Origin: Lachnospiraceae bacterium
Lineage (GTDB): Bacteria; Bacillota; Clostridia; Lachnospirales; Lachnospiraceae
NCBI GenBank assembly: GCA_900763175.1
Contig: CAAFJI010000118.1
Location: 1 to 24,436, forward strand
Reading direction: 5' to 3'
Length of the DNA stretch: 24,436 bases
The position numbers and the translations under genes are program-made. Of this stretch, positions 22,218-24,436 are shown in pieces; within the stretch, counting starts at the first letter, position 1, and every line of letters begins with the position of its first letter. The notes below the pieces were generated by a model. It made no database searches. It saw only the letters and a program-made list of their open reading frames with translations, and was not told the DNA's origin.

Positions 22218-22775
22218 ATGGAGAAGAAAATCAAAATTATGATACTGGGGATTGCCATGACGTTTGTCTTGGCAATATCAGGATGTGGCGTGAATCATAA
22301 AACACCAGAGGGGGTAGTGGAATCTCTGATAAAAGAGTATATGGATGGCAGCGAAAAAAGGGTGAAGGACTGCTATGTTCAGAAGGACGATACCAGCGAA
22401 CTCCTTCAGAATGAAATTGATGCCACCATCAAATACTTTGCAGCTCATAATCCTACTAAGATAAATGTAAATGAATGCAAAACACTTTCCGAAAATGATG
22501 CATATACGTATGTGTATATCCTTTACAATCTTGTATTGGAAAATGAGCAGGAATATCCCTGCATTGGAACATATATGGTGAAAAAAGAGGGGAGTAAATA
22601 TTATGTAATGCCGCCATCTGAAATAACAGACAGTCTCAGAGAGCAGGCTGCGGCAGATTATGCAAAGTTTATGACTACAGATTCCTACAAGAATTATACA
22701 AAAGCATATAATGTTTTTATAAAAAAGAATCCAGGATATGAGGAAAAAATTGCAAATAAGCTGAATGCAGATTAA
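22218..22775 (+). CDS. Small lipoprotein, function unknown
   Basis: The 185-residue product begins with MEKKIKIM and a hydrophobic segment ending in LAISGC, a lipobox with Cys23, so it should be anchored to the outer face of the membrane. The mature part (HKTPEGVVESLIKEYMDGSEKRVKDCYVQ) resembles the small alpha+beta fold of secreted DUF-type proteins related to NTF2-like domains, but I cannot name a family. Two later Tyr-rich strands (DAYTYVYILYNLVLEN, KYYVMPPSEI) fit that outline. An AAGGA site precedes the ATG. It lies 20 nt after gyrA, probably as the last gene of the gyrBA operon, and is followed by a terminator at 22783-22822. Its link to gyrase is likely only positional. Confidence 0.82.
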   Translation: MEKKIKIMILGIAMTFVLAISGCGVNHKTPEGVVESLIKEYMDGSEKRVKDCYVQKDDTSELLQNEIDATIKYFAAHNPTKINVNECKTLSENDAYTYVYILYNLVLENEQEYPCIGTYMVKKEGSKYYVMPPSEITDSLREQAAADYAKFMTTDSYKNYTKAYNVFIKKNPGYEEKIANKLNAD

Positions 22776-22782
22776 AAGCCAG

Positions 22783-22822
22783 GGCTGCTGTTGGATGAGA
22801 GTATCCTGCAGCGGCCTTTTTT
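22783..22822 (+). terminator. Terminator of the gyrBA-lipoprotein operon
   Basis: GGCTGCTG (22783-22790) pairs with CAGCGGCC (22809-22816), one wobble, around a loop that contains a smaller GGAT/ATCC stem, followed by TTTTTT. An ATG at 22791 lies inside this loop, which argues against using it as the start of the next gene. Confidence 0.7.
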
Positions 22823-22871
22823 CATATGGATGTCTGGGGGAAATTTGTTTGCAGAAGGGAGAGAATATCAA

Positions 22872-23582
22872 GTGAAAAGAATTATTGTGATGGTTTTGAA
22901 AAATATCCTGTTCATTCCGTACTATTGGATCATGCTGAACTGGTATGCGGCTCATGTGGACAAGTATACAGAGGAACAGCGTTATGCCATGCTGAAAAAA
23001 ATTGACCACGCAGCGAACCGTGGAGGAAATCTGCATATAGAAGCTCATGGAACAGAAAATATCCCAAAAGAAAACGGATTTATTTTTTATCCCAATCATC
23101 AGGGACTCTACGATGTGCTGGCAATTATGGAAGTTTGTCCGGTTCCATTTTCTGTAGTAGCAAAAAAAGAGGTAGGAAATGTACCTTTTCTGAAACAAGT
23201 ATTTGCGTGTATGAAGGCATTTCTTATTGACAGAGAAGATATTAAACAGTCCATGCAGGTGATCATCAATGTAACAAAAGAAGTAAAAGCAGGAAGGAAT
23301 TACCTTATTTTTGCAGAGGGAACCAGAAGCAAGAATGGAAATCATCCTCAGGAGTTTAAAGGAGGAAGCTTTAAGGCTGCCACCAAAGCTAAGTGTCCGA
23401 TCGTGCCAGTAGCGCTTATCGATTCCTATAAAGCTTTCGATACAGGTTCTGCTAAGATGCTGAATGTGCAGATCTATTTCCTGAAACCTATGGAATATGA
23501 TGAGTACAAAGATATGAAAACAACTGAGATCGCAGCAGAAGTAAAGAGAAGAATAGAAGAAACGATTCAGGCGAATACTTGA
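22872..23582 (+). CDS. plsC: 1-acyl-sn-glycerol-3-phosphate acyltransferase (PlsC family)
   Basis: It probably transfers an acyl chain to lysophosphatidic acid to make phosphatidic acid, at the inner face of the membrane. The 236-residue protein has a hydrophobic N-terminus (about 4-24), acyltransferase block I as NHQGLYD (75-81; His76 and Asp81 catalytic), block II around KKEVGNVPFLKQ, block III FAEGTRS (147-153), and block IV CPIVPVAL. I chose GTG 22872 because GGGAGA (22857-22862) is 9 nt upstream and homologues begin near the hydrophobic segment. The in-frame ATG at 22791 would add 27 non-conserved residues and lies inside a terminator. No promoter is obvious in 22823-22871, so it may use read-through. 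A strong terminator follows directly after the stop. Confidence 0.88.
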   Translation: MKRIIVMVLKNILFIPYYWIMLNWYAAHVDKYTEEQRYAMLKKIDHAANRGGNLHIEAHGTENIPKENGFIFYPNHQGLYDVLAIMEVCPVPFSVVAKKEVGNVPFLKQVFACMKAFLIDREDIKQSMQVIINVTKEVKAGRNYLIFAEGTRSKNGNHPQEFKGGSFKAATKAKCPIVPVALIDSYKAFDTGSAKMLNVQIYFLKPMEYDEYKDMKTTEIAAEVKRRIEETIQANT

Positions 23583-23622
23583 AAAAAGCAGAGGCAAAAC
23601 TTCTTTTGCCTCTGCTTTTTTT
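23582..23622. terminator. Strong bidirectional terminator after plsC
   Basis: An 18-bp perfect stem (23582-23599 with 23604-23621) has a CTTC loop: A6-GCAGAGGC-A4 on the left arm and T4-GCCTCTGC-T7 on the right. It insulates the protein-coding region from the tRNA-rRNA operon. Confidence 0.95.
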
Positions 23623-23693
23623 GCTTTTCAATATGTTTTTGTGCAATGAAATATGAGAATGATTAAAAAATGTAAATAAAATGAAAAAAACCG

Positions 23694-23722
23694 TTGACAA
23701 GAAGGTGGCTTTTCAGTATAAT
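23694..23722 (+). promoter_or_regulatory. Consensus promoter of tRNA-Ser (rrn region)
   Basis: TTGACA (23694-23699), exactly 17 bp, and TATAAT (23717-23722) make a full-consensus sigma-A promoter preceded by an A-rich tract. Transcription would start near 23730 and run through tRNA-Ser into the rRNA operon. Confidence 0.9.
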
Positions 23723-23783
23723 AACAAATGCGCTACGGAAATGCGCACTCCACAATTTAACATTAGTTAATCGTTCGGAGACT

Positions 23784-23871
23784 GGAGAAGTACTCAAGAG
23801 GCCGAAGAGGTGCCCCTGCTAAGGGTATAGGTCGTTAACGCGGCGCGAGGGTTCAAATCCCTCCTTCTCCG
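23784..23871 (+). tRNA. tRNA-Ser (anticodon GCT)
   Basis: The acceptor arms GGAGAAG (23784-23790) and CTTCTCC (23864-23870) pair fully, with discriminator G at 23871. The anticodon loop CTGCTAA places GCT at 23818-23820, reading AGC and AGU. The long variable arm is as expected for a class II serine tRNA, and the T-arm is GAGGG-TTCAAAT-CCCTC. The 88-nt gene has no encoded CCA (CTTT follows), so the end is added by tRNA nucleotidyltransferase. It sits between a consensus promoter and the tandem rRNA promoters. Confidence 0.96.
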
Positions 23872-23911
23872 CTTTCAACTTTTGAAAAAACAAAAAAGTT
23901 GAAAAAAGTTG

Positions 23912-23940
23912 TTGACAAATACTTGAAACTATGATAAAGT
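23912..23940 (+). promoter_or_regulatory. rRNA operon promoter P1
   Basis: TTGACA (23912-23917), a 17-bp spacer and TAAAGT (23935-23940) preceded by TGA. The A-rich block GTTGAAAAAAGTTG just upstream is UP-element-like and is repeated before P2. Confidence 0.8.
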
Positions 23941-24006
23941 AGACAAGTCGTCAACAAAGACAAAAAACTTCATCTTAAAAAGTTTTAAAAAACTTGAAAA
24001 AAGTTC

Positions 24007-24035
24007 TTGACAAACAAAATGAGATGTAGTAAAAT
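24007..24035 (+). promoter_or_regulatory. rRNA operon promoter P2
   Basis: TTGACA (24007-24012), a 17-bp spacer and TAAAAT (24030-24035). The upstream block CTTGAAAAAAGTTC closely repeats the one before P1, 95 bp away, which indicates a tandem duplication of the promoter unit. Confidence 0.85.
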
Positions 24036-24211
24036 AAACAAGCTGTCGCAAAGAAATGACAGCAAAACAACCTTGATAACTAAACAGTGAAACACATACG
24101 ATTCTCGAAAATTTCTTTATACAATCATCATTCAAAGAGAATGAACTTTAAAAACAGTAATGACGAGAGATAACTAAGCTAGTTGGTTGTCTTGAGTGCA
24201 TCAAACTACAT
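24036..24211 (+). other. rRNA leader with boxA-like antitermination site
   Basis: The leader carries a GCTGTC/GACAGC hairpin (24042-24063, boxB-like) followed by CTTGATAACTAAA (24072-24084), which resembles the boxA region of Firmicute rRNA leaders bound by NusB-NusE. ATCAAACT (24200-24207) can pair with AGTTTGAT (24222-24229) inside the 16S 5' end, a possible folding intermediate. Assignment as an antitermination site is by position and similarity only. Confidence 0.5.

Positions 24212-24436
<225 letters not shown>

Noticed and set aside
22791..22871. Upstream ATG start for the acyltransferase
   Set aside because: It is in the loop of the preceding terminator and adds 27 residues that do not look like PlsC; GTG 22872 has a well-spaced GGGAGA.
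22278..23597. 439-codon minus-strand ORF
   Set aside because: It runs antisense across the lipoprotein gene, a terminator and the acyltransferase gene, both of which have clear family features and ribosome sites.

Overview
The window reads as a chromosomal segment of a low-GC Gram-positive anaerobe of the family Lachnospiraceae, most likely Blautia. This rests mainly on the 5' part of a 16S rRNA gene at the right edge, which looks Blautia-like to me from memory. TTGACA/TATAAT promoters, strong AGGAGG-type ribosome sites, a SAM-I riboswitch on metK and Firmicute gene order agree. Every convincing gene lies on the + strand, co-directional with the rRNA operon.

Layout. (1) 1-1958: a small secreted protein of unknown function; an intergenic stretch with a Pho-box-like promoter, several hairpins and a strong terminator but no convincing gene; then an S1-domain RNA-binding protein. 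(2) 2147-6429: CBS-domain inorganic pyrophosphatase, flavin reductase-like protein, shikimate kinase and MurA. (3) 6430-8181: SAM-I riboswitch and metK. (4) 8205-9309: an SH3-domain lipoprotein behind a promoter carrying three copies of an inverted repeat. (5) 9391-11277: a histidine kinase/response regulator pair. (6) 11460-17250: a housekeeping cluster matching the Bacillus yaaO-tmk-holB-yaaT-yabB-yabC order (decarboxylase, guanylate kinase-like protein, HolB, RicT, TrmN6, RsmI). Here a guanylate kinase-like gene stands in the tmk slot, and yabA and yazA are absent. (7) 17510-23622: gyrB, gyrA, a small lipoprotein and a PlsC-type acyltransferase. (8) 23694-24436: tRNA-Ser(GCT), two tandem rRNA promoters, a leader, and the first ~225 nt of 16S rRNA. 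The gyrB-gyrA-rrn order recalls the Bacillus origin region.

The most unusual structure is a family of four dispersed 162-164 bp elements (1956-2119, 6455-6618, 11285-11448, 17248-17409). Each is an imperfect palindrome over its whole length and three of the four are flanked by TA on both sides. All lie at or just after stop codons. In two cases the element's outermost TAG is itself the stop codon of the upstream gene. I interpret them as a non-autonomous, TA-targeting MITE family. Two other signals deserve attention: a candidate phosphate-responsive non-coding RNA at about 810-975, and the three-operator promoter at 8205-8281.
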